From positions 5,284,658 through 5,348,657 of the forward strand of contig OX377206.1 in the NCBI GenBank assembly GCA_947396885.1: 64,000 nt of DNA. The letters run 5' to 3'. Each line of letters opens with the position of its first letter. Position 1 is the first letter of the stretch. Below, in pieces: positions 11,406 through 22,348 of the stretch. The notes under the pieces were generated by a model. The model saw only the letters and a program-made list of their open reading frames with translations. It did not search any database and was not told where the DNA came from. A program made the translations under genes and the position numbers. Source of the DNA: Heligmosomoides polygyrus polygyrus. Taxonomy: Eukaryota > Nematoda > Chromadorea > Rhabditida > Heligmosomidae.

Positions 11406-11929
11406 TAAGCATGCAAAACGGAATCACAACGCGGGGTCGAACATCCCACCTTTTTCGTATGAGTCCCCGCGCTATCCCCTAGGCTATCGATCATCAGCGC
11501 CATGGACTAGGCGAACACATAACTGCGGCTGGCTGCTGTACCCTTTAATTAATGAAGTTTTTTTTATTTAAATCCTGGAACTTGTTCTTTGCAAAGCCCA
11601 AGGATATGCTTGAATTTTCATGTTTCTAACGCAGAGGCGCTTCTCCACATATAAACTATTCTCCGCATTTTTTATCTCATAGTTTCCGTACTACATCGTA
11701 TTACTTGTTGTGTTTTCTTTATGTATTCTTGCTTTTTTAGGCTTCATTTAATAATAGGTACACATGCCTAGGTCATGCTTTGCTGTTGGCCCGCGTTGAA
11801 TTTTACGTTCTGTTTGTTTCACGTGCGCGAAAGCACACGTCAATAAATCAATCGATCAGTCAAACCACTATTACCGTTCAGATTTGCCGTTCCGATACTT
11901 TCCCAGCGAAACAACTATTGCCACCTCAC

Positions 11930-12204
11930 AGCGATGTCAAATAGTTAGGGGAAGGCAACAAAATTCTTTTAGGGAACTTGACGTGATGTTCGTGGGTATG
12001 CCGTCCATCAGAAGGGATCGTCGCATCATACGTCGTTCAGCTAGCGAACCGCTGTAGGATTTATTTATTTATTTATATCAAATAGTTTGGGAAAGGCAAC
12101 AAAGTTCTTTTAGGGAACCTGATGCCATGATCGCCGGTATGCCGTTCATCGGCGAAGATCGTCGTCGCGGCATTCATCGTCCAGCTAGTGAACCGCTGTA
12201 GGAT

Positions 12205-12239
<35 letters not shown>

Positions 12240-12243
12240 TTAT
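11930..12243 (+). mobile_element. Tandem pair of (ATTT)n-tailed SINE-like repeats
   Basis: Two units sit head to tail. The first ends in a short ATTT tail near 12058-12075, and the next starts at ATCAAATAGTTTGGGAAAGG. The second ends in a longer tail (12207-12243). Copy B keeps the pair at 46517-46830. Confidence 0.55.
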
Positions 12244-12347
12244 TCATGTCGTGGATACATGGTAACACAGAGGTACTAGATGGGACAATAGAAGGTCTGC
12301 CTATGAAAGCAACTAGAACGGTGATTTAGTTAGTAGAAATTTCTTGG

Positions 12348-12493
12348 GATCAATCCTAATCGGAGGGGTTCTATGGTTCAGCTTCAGCTGCGGTCCCTGG
12401 ATGCGAAGGCTTTCGTTTAACGTGGTTGTGTGGCATAGAGTGACATTCGAAACTAACACTTAAGCGTTGTCCCCTCCCGACTAGGATAGATCC
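12348..12493. mobile_element. MITE, GGATCTATCC family, 146 bp
   Basis: Paralogous with 8868-9014 through the internal duplication. The left flank is ATTTCTTG (12340-12347) and the right flank has drifted to ATGTATCG (12494-12501). Confidence 0.75.
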
Positions 12494-13792
12494 ATGTATC
12501 GAATTTACCCAAGGGTTTTCTGCAACGTGTAGCTTAAGCTCCTACTAGCCTCTGTATATCCAAAATGTAGACCTCTTTCATGTTTTTATGATAATCTGGC
12601 GTTTGAGCTTGAATGTACGTCTAGAAATAGGCACCACCATGTATATTTATCTTCCACACCTGGCTTTTGCTCTAGCGCAGACACCTACTTTTGAATCGGT
12701 TATAAAAACCGTGCAACGTTCTCATTTTGCAGGTTTTTGGATAAATTTATTATTATAGAGAGTGAGAATGGAAACCTTGCACTAGACTTGCACATAAGCT
12801 CGTCGCACCAGCACGTTCTTAACCCTACGATCTTCATGGGTTGTTTTTTGAATAATTATTTCCTTGAAATAATTTGAAATTGCTACCATTCATGAGCAAT
12901 AACAATAAGACACTTCAACTCCGAAAACTTAACGTACAACAAGGTCCATGAGTGCGCGATTTCTTTTGTTGCCAGCATTGATAGTTTGTTAGCCACCCAG
13001 GGAACGCGGTATTTAGTGTCCTTTTTCCCTAAAATGACAATCACAAGTGCTGGTGTTATCTTAACTCCGGTAATTGACCTTCGGTTAGCCAGTGGCAGAA
13101 GGCTGGATGACCTGTACTTTCCCTATTCGCAGGGTAGCTGTCGCCATTCAGGGTCTGATCTTTGGTATCCAAAACATCTCATTTCTCAGCAAAAAAAGGC
13201 AACCGAGCGTTAAAAAGGGCTTATTTTGATTCAAGAGGCGTTTTCGGCGCTGTCGCAATATAGTTGGGCCCGTTTTTCACTTTCACGACGAATTAAGGAA
13301 GGACGAATAATGCTAGGATGAATAAGAGTTTGTGGGTCGTGGAGCTGTTCTGCAAAACAATACCGATCTGATTCGTAGTATAATATTTTGTATTGTACAA
13401 GTCCTCTGCTATGGCGATATGCTAAGAGCTCCATGTGAAGAACAATAGCGCCACTGTTTAACGCTCTCGCAGGCATTGTGAACAGTTCGCTTTAATCGAT
13501 TAATCACGAGCGACTAATCAATATAAGGGCGTCTGTGCGATTTCCTTTTTTTGAATTTTTGCCGACTCTTCCCCTGTTCGTTCTGGTTTCGACATAGTAT
13601 CATTCATGGTAATTCAAGAGTGCAAATTGTGTGGCCCGTTCGGTAAACTCACCTTATTTCCCTTCATTTGTGCATTAGCGGTTTGTATGTAAGCAAGAGG
13701 AGTTTATAACTATGAATTAAGATTCAGAAGCGTACGCTGTTTGGTTCTGTCACGAAATTTATGTGACAGGGGAGGTGCCGACCTAGGAGACC

Positions 13793-14024
13793 GAATCTAT
13801 CCTAGTCTGGGGGTTGGGGGGGGGGCAGCTACAGAAGCCAAACAAAAACAAGCAGGATGGCCTCCTGCTACTAAGAAATTGCTAATAAAGGTTTTCTCGC
13901 ATGGTCCTTTGGTATATTGCTCTTTTTAAAATTAGTTTGTTTGCTGCTAATTTTCCCGCCGCTGTCAAAAAAGTTACATGGTGAAGTGCCCCTCCCCCCC
14001 CCCACAAACTAGGATAGATCATCC
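13793..14024. mobile_element. MITE-like element, ATCTATCCTAGT ends
   Basis: The left end GAATCTATCCTAGTCTGGGG and the right end CACAAACTAGGATAGATCATCC are inverted and G/C-run rich. Copy B (48310-48540) starts GGATCTATCCTAG. No clean target duplication, so the boundaries are approximate. Confidence 0.6.
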
Positions 14025-14660
14025 GAGGTGCCCTCGTGAATGCAATTCGCGCCAAAGTTGCCTCAATGGAGACGTCGAAATAGAAAAACCACTTCAATGG
14101 CTTCCATATAGAGAAGGTTCGCTACAGGAGAGCAAAAAATAATATCTCACTGGTTGGATTCCAACCAAATTATTTTGTAATAAGTTACCCGCCTCATTTG
14201 GGTTTCCATAAAGCCAAAGCATTGAAAAGTATTCCGATTTCTCTATTCAACTATCGATCCATTGCGAGTAGCTAATCGATGTGTGTTGTTTGCCTGCTTT
14301 CTTTTTGTTTTCTAAATTTTGGACGAGGCTTACCTTCAAATCGCTTTGGTTTCGACACTTTCGACCATTCATAGTTCTTTAGGAAACCACATGTTGGCTT
14401 TTTTTGTGAACAGTTTTCAAAATCACGCTATTTCACTTCGTTTAGAGCAACACTGACTTGTCACAATATCCAGGTTTTGTCTCAAGGCAAACCATTGAAA
14501 AATTGTATGTCTCGTCTCATATGTAAAGCAGTGTCCTAGCATTCTTCTATCCCGTTGGCAGATTTGCTGTGTAATTGGGTAATTTAGTTGTAATTTCTAA
14601 ACACTTGACCGTCTCGCCGTTTTGAATCCGCCCCAAATATTCGCTGCATTTCTGTTTTAG

Positions 14661-15697
14661 TGGACTTCACTCCATTGAAAAGTTACCCATTTCCCGGTTC
14701 GGAGGTCGAATAAGTGTAAAAGACTACGACTTTACAGAAGAACAAAAGCAAGCGCAAGTTTTTATGCAAATGAAACGAAAAAGGAACATTGCGAATAACA
14801 AGCCAAATCACCATAGCGCAAAGGTGATGTCAGTGTTCTTTTATCGATTGAAGGATTTTCTTTTTTAAGAGAATGATGTGTTTCCTTCCCTTCGTCGCTC
14901 CTAGAATACCCTGTTTGGGATCTCCTGGAAATTCAAATGTATTCATTCCATTACCATAATCGATATTGTAGCACGACCAGACCTCGGAATAGGACGCCGC
15001 CGCGCGACCGCGATCAGATCGTTGCCGAATTTGGGATTATACGTATGAATAGCGTTATTGAAGAAATGTTGAGTCGTCTCAAGACCTCTCAACAACATGT
15101 GACAATGATTTGATCGTCCAAATCGATCACCCAACCGTTTTGACCGAAGTTCAAAGAATGTCACGGGAACCTATGTTACTGCCAAAGAAACGTAGGCTGT
15201 TCGCGATTTACATGACTGTGCTTATTAGACTATTTTAGTTTTGATCACCCGACGCCCACAGTACTTACTGTCGAAAATCGGACGGCCTCCGAAAATACGT
15301 CATCGTCGTGAGTGGTTCTGTGTTTTAACATTATTCTATTATATATCGTCATTTCCTTGCATTGAGACAGTTGTTTCTAGAAGAAAGCGAAATCGTCGTT
15401 AAATTTAAGCTTAAAGTGTGAGGACGAGTTTTCGGCGGAAAACTTGCCCAATCGTTGTGGGACCACGTGAGCTCAAATCGCTGAAACTGTAGAGTTGCAG
15501 CTAGCGACCACAATTTTACCAATGAGCCAATGAGTACCAATGAGTATAAGTTAACTAATCAACCCACGTTGACAAATTTTCCAGCTCTCCCCGGATTTTT
15601 ATTGTGCCTAGAATGCAACTGCTTTGCGATCTATAAAAATCTGCCCCACGTTTATCAACACATTTCATTTTGTGACTCACTGGTTTCCATTGGATGA
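14661..15697 (+). CDS. Candidate spliced gene with AT-hook-like and C2H2-like motifs, copy A (5' part not found)
   Basis: The call rests on four exons. 14661-14823 follows TGTTTTAG, stays open, and ends AAG before GTGATG; its product is basic and Lys-rich (MQMKRKRNIANNK). A middle exon, most simply 15074-15191, has a weak acceptor. A 47-bp intron follows. 15239-15307 encodes RRPQYLL then IGRPPKIRHR, like an AT-hook. 15585-15697 ends TGA and encodes CLECNCF, L, H, VYQH, close to a C2H2 finger but with short spacing. The phases of the last three exons agree. A frame in 14931-15111 (DLLEIQMYSFHYH) is open too, so the middle exon is uncertain. Upstream exons were not identified. By motif class it may bind DNA in the nucleus; this is inference. 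Confidence 0.4.
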
Positions 15698-17343
15698 CAA
15701 AGAAGTGATAGAAGGCAACGTATTCTGAAGGAAATTTCCAGAAGACGGACGCCGTATTACAACAACCAATAGGAGTCTAAGCTTCATATTGTGTCTCGCA
15801 CCTGAGGGAGAAGCTTAAAATTCCATATTGACACTTTTTTCGGTGCTCTGGGATCAGCGATAGTAAGAACTTCAGGATGTGGCGATAGATGGCCCATCCC
15901 GGTTTCGGATTTCCGTCCCTAGTCTAATCCAGATCTCAATATAAGAAGTTCTTTTTTCGTTCTAGAAGTATGCCGTCGTTGTTTGTTTCACGTTCAACGA
16001 AGTGGTATGTTATAGGATCATTATCCATCCAGACTCTGATGTTACGCCCTGATGCGCCGCCGACATGGATTCAAAAATTTGCCGCGCGCGGGAAAACAAT
16101 TTGAGTCGAGTAGAATTGCTTTACGTGGGATCACTGTTCTTCACCCCACATCGACAGATGCGTCGAAACAATATCGTGCCATGCAGTTATTTGGTAAAGT
16201 AGGATGTGCAAGGTGAGTTCCTGCTAGGCGAAACTAAGGCTGCTCATTTTGATTATGAAGTGATGCAAGAAAGTTTCGTGAACAGAACAGTTTCATGCTT
16301 TTCGATGTCATTCACCGTGTGGAAAATTCAGAAGCATAATGGAAGGCAAGTACTTCCTGTCATGTTCATCAACATGTTAACATTAACGAAGGTACTTCTT
16401 AAGGAAGTACAGCTAGTGATTCCTTTATTTCCTCTTCGTTTGCTGTTTTAAAGTCTAATGCACATTCCATTCATTTAGATGCTAGGTGTTTGCTGAACTG
16501 TAAGCTTCTTAGATTGGACACCGTTGCTATCAAATAGTTTCCGTTACTTATTTTCATCGTCTTTTATATGTTCGAAATACATTGTTTGGCGGATGGACAA
16601 AAAAGAGGGTCTAACGACGATAGCCGAAAGCTTCAGAGAAGACGTACGTGTTGTTTGAATTTCGCGCGAAGAACTCATCTCTACATTTTTGGCATAATGG
16701 CATACTTTAGACGGCGAGTAAGGCCCCATTTATACCTCCTACGCCGAGGGATGAGACGCCATGTGAAGTAACCAAATTGATCAATCGCGTCGCTCAATCA
16801 ATGTGGCCACAATGCGTCGCGTCGCGCGGCGTCGAAGTATAAACGGATTCTAAGAGAGTGGTCATCGTGATATCCCATGTTTAGTATGATGTTGTGCTCT
16901 TACATTCACTAGGATGAATGAAAGAGCTTTAGCAAGTCATTTAATTCATTATTTAATAGGTTTGCCTTCTCGGTATCCAGGAGGAATGTAGGTGCTTTTG
17001 ACGAATCTGAACTCGCATGGTCGTGATTGTCGCTTAAATGTGTCTTCCTTACCCTTTAGTACACTTTTGGTTGCTTACTTTATGCTTTCAGTAGTGCTTT
17101 TAGCTAAGAATATCTTCTGCTTACAAAGTTCACTTCGATAGAATTACTATGCAATTTTGTTTTAGGGATAGCTCGGACGACATAAGGTTCTACAGATATG
17201 GCGAGGCAAAGCGAAAGCTCGAGAGGGTTGGTGTTTCAATAATCTTGTTTTTGCTAGAACAGTACTGTGTGGAGAAATACCGGTGTCACATCCGCTTTGG
17301 TTCCGTGTTCTTCTATGCGTCAGCCGGAAACGAAAGCGCTAGA
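15698..17343. other. Stretch with a small conserved frame, copy A
   Basis: Holds a short frame at 15970-16104 (44 codons, starts MPSLFVSRSTKW). Its copy B version at 50495-50638 is 47 codons. This could be an exon or chance. Around 16715-16855 a GC-rich segment resembles MITE ends (TTTATACCTCCTACGCCG and GCGTCGAAGTATAAAC). Nothing else is supported. Confidence 0.3.
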
Positions 17344-17457
17344 TATATGTTATACATCGGCGACAGCGTCGACGACGCAGTCGGCGACAGTGTTATGTGG
17401 GCTGCTACGCACTGCACAGCACCCGCCCAGCAGTGTCGCCAAAATATAACATATACC
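17344..17457. mobile_element. Small inverted-repeat element
   Basis: The left end TATATGTTATACATCGGCGA pairs with the right end TCGCCAAAATATAACATATA. A 24-bp internal tandem copy (TCGGCGACAG repeated) is present here but absent from copy B, where the sequence is also split by the insertion at 51806-52521. Confidence 0.55.
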
Positions 17458-17814
17458 TTAGCGCAAACTTAGCATGTTTCCAGTAACATGTGTGAATCTT
17501 TTGACTAGATACATATACGATTCTTTTCGAGGCGATTCCATTCTAACTGCAGTATAAATTCCTCTCTGAACGGTTTTGCACAAAGTCACTCCTTATTAAC
17601 GGCGATTTTTTTGTATACGCTGACAGTAGCCGACGCAGGGGTGAAGCTCCAATTATGATTCCATGCCTTTTATAAGAGCAGTCTTTCTAAAAGCCTCAAG
17701 GCTGTTCTTCGTTGTATTCATATTGGAGTTTAAACATATCCAATCGCGCTCCGATAAGGAGAAAATCGTCAAAACATCAGGAATAACCATAGTATTTCAT
17801 CCATGCCCACCCTG

Positions 17815-17950
17815 GGCGGGATTTTTATACTTCCGTTGCGGAGCGGCGCGGCGTTATGATTGCTATCAGTATCGATTTTCTGCGCCGCGCAATGACTACG
17901 GGTAGATTTCAGCACACCATGCTGCCAGGCGTCTGAAGTATAAATCCCAC
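17815..17950. mobile_element. MITE-like element, GGGATTTATACTTC ends
   Basis: The left end GGGCGGGATTTTTATACTTC is inverted against GAAGTATAAATCCCAC. The interior is GC-rich with a GCGCCGCGC core. Single ends of the same type occur near 24240 and 26595. No target duplication is clear. Confidence 0.55.
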
Positions 17951-18159
17951 TTTAAGCGTCTGCATAGCAACAGCAGGAACGATGCTTCATTTAAGGAAGT
18001 GTAGATTGCTATCATCCTCAATTGTGGTGTAGTCGGGATGCCTTCAGACTCACAAGAGAACTACCTTAACGGTATGCCGGGACGGCAAGGACGAACACAG
18101 GGAAAGACTCTCCAGCTTTCAAAGCATGTCTTGTTTTGCCGAGTCCTTCAGGCAAACGA

Positions 18160-18895
18160 ACGTACGCTAAAAGAGGCACGGACGAGTTTCCGGACGAGTT
18201 GTCGGGCGCGGCGGGAATTTCAAACCGCGTCCTCGCTTCTCTGCCGCTACCAGAGACGGGGGTCCGCCGCTTCAATCACAATGTAAAGGACTTTACTCAG
18301 CGGTTTTTATAGCTGCCGACCCACTTTGCTCGTCAGTTTTCACCGCCATGCTGTGGCTACCGACTTTTCCTTCATTGGGCCTGTTAAAGACAGCAAGAGA
18401 GAACGGTCTGAAATTGCAAATAAATATGAAGAAAGGGAAAGTAAAGTGGGCAGTGGATAAGGGAAAAGACGGACGGTGATGAGCGTACTGTCTTAGATGG
18501 AGGCTACGTAGCGGAAGAATGCATCGAGGAAAGGTCTTAACTCGTCAATCCGTGTAGTTCAATCTTCCGACAATATACTCCAGTAGCATGCTGAAAACAA
18601 GTAGTTCTTCGTACACACTTCGACAGGAAATGTAATATTGTGACATCAAATCAGTACTCGCTTGTTTGCTTGCCTTTTCCGAATTTGTAAATGCACTCTC
18701 TAACGTCTCTCTCATCAGTAATACTTGGCCAAATTCACATCTGTAAGGTTTACTGCACGGTGACAGTGTTCCATCTTTGATCTCCTGCCCCTGCGTCTCT
18801 GGTAGCGGCAGAGAAGCGAGGGCGCGATTTCAAATTCCCGCCGCGCTCGAGAACTGTCCGGAAACTCGTCCGCACCACTTTTTGGCGTACGTCTA
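18160..18895. mobile_element. Foldback element with about 100-bp arms
   Basis: The left arm (18160-18268) and right arm (18778-18893) are inverted copies. Both carry CGTACG, GACGAGTTTCCGGAC, GCGCGGCGGGAATTT and CTCTGCCGCTACCAGAGACG. The loop of about 500 bp has no convincing gene. The GC-rich arms stand out from the local A+T-rich sequence. Confidence 0.65.
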
Positions 18896-19292
18896 ACGAG
18901 GATTTAAAAACCGACGGTGAGATCAGAAACAATACTCCAGGAGAGGGGCTCTTGATAATAAATGCAAGGTAGGAGGCAAACGTCATTTTTTATCCACTGA
19001 AAATGAAGGTGCTATGAATCCGATCATGATCACCAATCATAGTGAATTTTTTGACGAAGTCAAGCCACCATGACTACGTGTGGAAACGACGTGAAATTCT
19101 ATCAAGAACTGTACAGTACTCATCTTTGTGGAGTTTGCATATGTTTCCCTTTTCGGCATCGTTTCCTGCAATGTGTTAAATCTCAAACCCATAAACAAAG
19201 GTATTCTTCTCGAGCATAGCCATAATGATTTGAGTGGCACCCTGAAGCAGCTAACTTTCTTTATTTTCACACATCTGGTTTGTGGCCTCCAG

Positions 19293-19491
19293 ATATCATG
19301 GGCAAAGCAAGGGAACTGAAAACAAGGAATTTGTTCATATTTTCCATTTGGCATTGGAAATTCGCAAGCAAAATGATTCTTCACAAAACGCAAAAGTGGC
19401 AGAAGTTGTTCCACGAAAAGCCGAGATGGATCACGGATTCGTAGTCGAAAGACTGGAGTATCAGCCGTTGTACTACATGTATCCATATGAT
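19293..19491 (+). CDS. Isolated exon candidate
   Basis: After TGGCCTCCAG the frame HGQSKGTENKEFVHIF stays open to YYMYPYD and then a strong donor GTGAGT at 19492. No matching neighbour exon was found, and the minus strand is also open for 149 codons (19037-19486), so the coding strand is not settled. No homology is recognised. Confidence 0.25.
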
Positions 19492-19754
19492 GTGAGTCGT
19501 GCTCTTTCTTGTTATTCCTCAGTGTTGATGCTAACTAGGGAAGGGTTCTGACCTCCCGTCGAACTTCAAGATGAGACCAGGATCATTAGAAAGAGCTCGG
19601 AATGCTGATTTCGAGTGTGGGTGACAAAATTGCAAAATGAAACTCCTGAGCGAGTTAGGACATGCCGAAGTTCAGGGGTTGACTGTGGGCTGGCCGCCGG
19701 AAAGAGCTGGCGGGGCAGCGGTGATTGATGGGGCTCCGTAAGAATGGTCTGCCA

Positions 19755-19829
19755 GTTGCGGCGTTGGCGCAGGGGTAGTGCTTCGGCTCATCAGGTGTTA
19801 GGTCGCTGGTTCGGTTCCCATGGCTGACG
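19755..19829 (+). pseudogene. tRNA-like sequence
   Basis: Acceptor-like ends GCGTTGG and CTGACGC can pair over seven positions with G-T wobbles. Box A is GGCGCAGGGGTAG and box B is GGTTCGGTTCC. The anticodon arm does not form a regular 5-bp stem. It is probably a tRNA pseudogene or SINE head. Confidence 0.45.
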
Positions 19830-19906
19830 CGTTTTTGTACATCATGTTTTATCTTCAGAATGTCTTTTTTGACACGTGTTTGAGCCGGGAAAACTATCAT
19901 ACACAT

Positions 19907-20651
19907 TTGTAAAAATGCTTGAAAGCAAAAAAAAAACTGCTATGGTGACATTGGTGACACCTCTAGACGTTTTTTCCTTCGGCCCGATGTAAAACGTTAT
20001 GAAAAGGGTCAGGTCGTTTACCATGGCAAATAGCGTGGAGTTCAATATGACCCAAAGAGACAACCTACTCGAGGTTCTATCGCGCATTTACCGTATGTTG
20101 TGCCCCTAGGTTTTCCAACTTTTTGAAATACTCATGGCATAAGGCAGGTTACACTAATTTATCAACCAGATGTAATTGTGACTCCTAGTGGAAATTCGTT
20201 TGGTATGGCTACAATTGACTATTTTGTTGCTGGTTGTGAAGAGGCTGCATGTATAAGATGTGCAGTGTATGAGCAATATGTCTGCTTCTCACGTTTTTTT
20301 TTGTTGCCTTGTTCCATATGTCGGGTCACAGACAGCTGTCGGTACACCCAGCCCTCCTTCGTCTCCCCTCCGCTGTAGTACCCCAATGCTTTACCCTAAC
20401 AAAGATATAACCCAGCTGTATGTTAGTACACAAGAAGGGAACTCCCTGCTTCAAGATAGGCCCCTAGAACCTATAACTTGATACATGAATGCCAAGACTG
20501 TTAGAAACACGTTCACTTGTTCAATATAAGATTTGGACTCTATTTGCGCAAAATAGTAAATAAAAATGTCACTACAGCAGTTTCTTGCCTTCAAGCATTT
20601 TAAAAGGGGTGTATGATAGTCTTCCCGGTTGTTTAATCAAACACGTGTCAT
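19907..20651. other. No gene seen
   Basis: A+T-rich stretch with a short A run near 19927. No terminal repeats, exons with paired splice sites or RNA genes were recognised. Confidence 0.3.
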
Positions 20652-21489
20652 AATCTACCACTACATAATTGAGTTAGCCCCCGCTCTGTAGATGATGATG
20701 TAGATGAGGCGTATCTCACCCAGGTTAGAAACCTGGCTGAGATACGCCTCATGGAACCACGCGCAATCTCATGGAACCCATTGCGACGCCTCTGCGTACC
20801 TCGCGCGGGCAACGTTTGCCGTTCAACATGGAATGTTGTTGCAGCAGAGGACGCAGCCTCCTCCTGCTTGACACATCGGCGCCTGCGCGCGTTTCTGAGC
20901 GCTTGAATCCAGAAGACGAGTCCTTTTCGTCGCACCACGACCGTCTGGAGTCAGAAGAGGAGACATCGTCGCCTTACAACGAGGGATCGCATTCAGAATT
21001 GAACATGAGATGCTGCTGCAGCAGAGGAAGCAGAACCTCCTCCTGCTTGACGCAGATGTCTCTGCGTCAAGCAGGAGGAGGTTCTGCTTCCTCTGCTGCA
21101 GCAGCATCTCATGTTCAATTCTGAATGCGATCCCTCGTTGTAAGGCGACGATGTCTCCTCTTCTGACTCCAGACGGTCGTGGTGCGACGAAAAGGACTCG
21201 TCTTCTGGATTCAAGCGCTCAGAAACGAGCGCAGACGCAGTTGTGTCAAGCAGGAGGAGGCTACGCGTCCTCTGCTGCAACAACATCCCATGTTGAACGG
21301 CAAACGTTGCAACAACATCCCATGTTGAACGGCAAACGTTGCCTGCGCGAGGTACGCAGAGGCGTAGCAAGGGGTTCCATAAGAGTGCTCATGGTTCCAT
21401 CAGGCGTATCTCAGCCAGGTTTCCAACCTGAGTGAGATACGCCTCATCATCTACGGGGCGGGGAGCTAACTCAATTATATATTGGTAGA
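20652..21489. repeat. 838-bp near-perfect palindrome with a 4-base loop
   Basis: The left arm 20652-21056 and the right arm 21061-21489 are inverted copies separated only by TGTC (21057-21060). The inner roughly 170 bp of each arm appear identical. The outer part differs at scattered positions, and the right arm has a 32-bp tandem copy (AACGGCAAACGTTGC twice). Each arm ends in its own 46-bp palindrome (20705-20750 and 21401-21446, GAGGCGTATCTCA ... TGAGATACGCCTC). The outermost sequence is ATCTACCA/TGGTAGAT. Because of the symmetry both strands read the same short frames, so these are not counted as genes. A transcript would fold into long double-stranded RNA. Confidence 0.92.
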
Positions 21490-21715
21490 TATTGCTATTT
21501 ACCAGGTAATTCGTGAATCCCGCCTCTATAGGAGTCCTGTGGTTTTGATGAAAACCACTCAATGAGGTTGCTCCGTACCGTCAAATTGTCTCTCCTGCAA
21601 GCGGTTCCACAATGAAAAACGATGGTAATCCGTTGAAGAAAGTTCCGGCGAATACGGTGGATAGGGCAGAACATGCCATCCGAAACCAAACACCTCCATT
21701 GCACCGCACGCCTAA

Positions 21716-21849
21716 GGCCTATGTTATACCATCGCTCACCCGAGCAAAGCCAAATAAGGGGCTCCAACATCGATTGCGCGACGCGATGAATCGATATGTG
21801 AGCTTATCATTAGGTTTCGTTCGAGGTGAGCGATGGTATAAAATAGGCC
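21716..21849. mobile_element. Harbinger-like MITE, 134 bp
   Basis: The left end GGCCTATGTTATACCATCGC is inverted against GCGATGGTATAAAATAGGCC. Flanks TAA and AAA are an imperfect 3-bp duplication. It shares end sequence with the neighbour at 21902-22265. Confidence 0.6.
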
Positions 21850-21901
21850 AAAGTGGTGAACTCGTGTCTGCGGATCGTTTCAGTGCCCCTTGCTCCTCTT
21901 A

Positions 21902-22265
21902 GGCCTATATCATACCACCAGCGACGAGTCCGACGACGGCACTGCCAACGGACAAGTAATCGACTATTCGTGTTGGGACCTGTCAGAAACAATGGGGAGA
22001 GAGCGCGCGCTTGCCGGTTGTCGCTGCCATGTCGGCATTGTCTGTCGTTGGAGAGGGGGCATACCGCCAGCGACCGGTCGTCGCTGCGCTTTGCACGGCG
22101 GCCAGCCGTCGCCCGACCCTTTGCACCACGCATGCACGCACGTAAGCGTCACTAACCGCGCTCTATCGCCAACTCTCGCCCCCGCCCAACACCGTCGCTG
22201 CTCTCGTCGCTGAACGGCAGCGCTCTCTCGTCGCCGGCCTCGTCGCCGGTGGTATGCCATAGGCC
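21902..22265. mobile_element. Harbinger-like MITE with TTA target duplication, 364 bp
   Basis: Starts GGCCTATATCATACCACCAG and ends CTGGTGGTATG-like CCATAGGCC in inverted orientation. It is flanked by TTA (21899-21901 and 22266-22268). A 3-bp T(A/T)A duplication with GGC-type ends fits the PIF/Harbinger superfamily. The interior is GC-rich with no transposase. Confidence 0.7.
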
Positions 22266-22348
22266 TTACTCGTTTGCGTCAGGGGTTCCGCAAAACCAAA
22301 ACGTGTTTTTCCACTATTAAGGGTGGAGATCCTCTCCAAGATACTGAC

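Larger units (their letters stand above)
8310..13740. repeat. Internal direct repeat within copy A (two units)
   Basis: Unit 1 (about 8310-10700) and unit 2 (about 11405-13740) share order: tRNA-like sequence, ATTT-tailed repeat, MITE (8868 and 12348), the AAATTTAACGTACA segment, and the TTTGTTAGCCA(T/C)CCAG segment. Unit 1 carries the foldback at 9711-10167. Unit 2 is uninterrupted there. Unit 2 has a tandem pair of ATTT-tailed repeats where unit 1 has one. Copy B repeats the arrangement at about 42920-45290 and 45985-48260, so the internal duplication is older than the block duplication. Confidence 0.85.
1..17460. repeat. Segmental duplication, copy A
   Basis: This block is a diverged direct copy of 36374-52670. 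Matching anchors occur in the same order: 1 with 36374, 1903 with 37520, 2891 with 38391, 5463 with 40240, 7085 with 41825, 8868 with 43492, 9711 with 44325, 14661 with 49184, 15585 with 50110 and 17149 with 51650. Sequence identity is high, but indels of tens to hundreds of bases are frequent. Copy A alone holds about 557-1065, and about 3510-4216. The left end lies outside the window. Each copy also contains an internal direct repeat. Coding exons are among the best conserved parts. Confidence 0.93.

Noticed and set aside
13757..14032. 8-bp target duplication GAGGTGCC around the 13793 element
   Set aside because: The two GAGGTGCC copies are not adjacent to the inverted ends on the left side, and copy B does not keep them.
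14943..15164. 73-codon minus-strand frame conserved in copy B (49468-49689)
   Set aside because: Possible, but plus-strand exons immediately around it have splice signals and consistent phases. It is probably a shadow.
19037..19486. 149-codon minus-strand frame
   Set aside because: No splice signals, no homology and no paralogue. The plus strand in the same place has an exon with a strong donor. Left undecided, not called.
20771..21435. Several 90-140 codon frames on both strands
   Set aside because: All are consequences of the palindrome, where both strands carry the same sequence.
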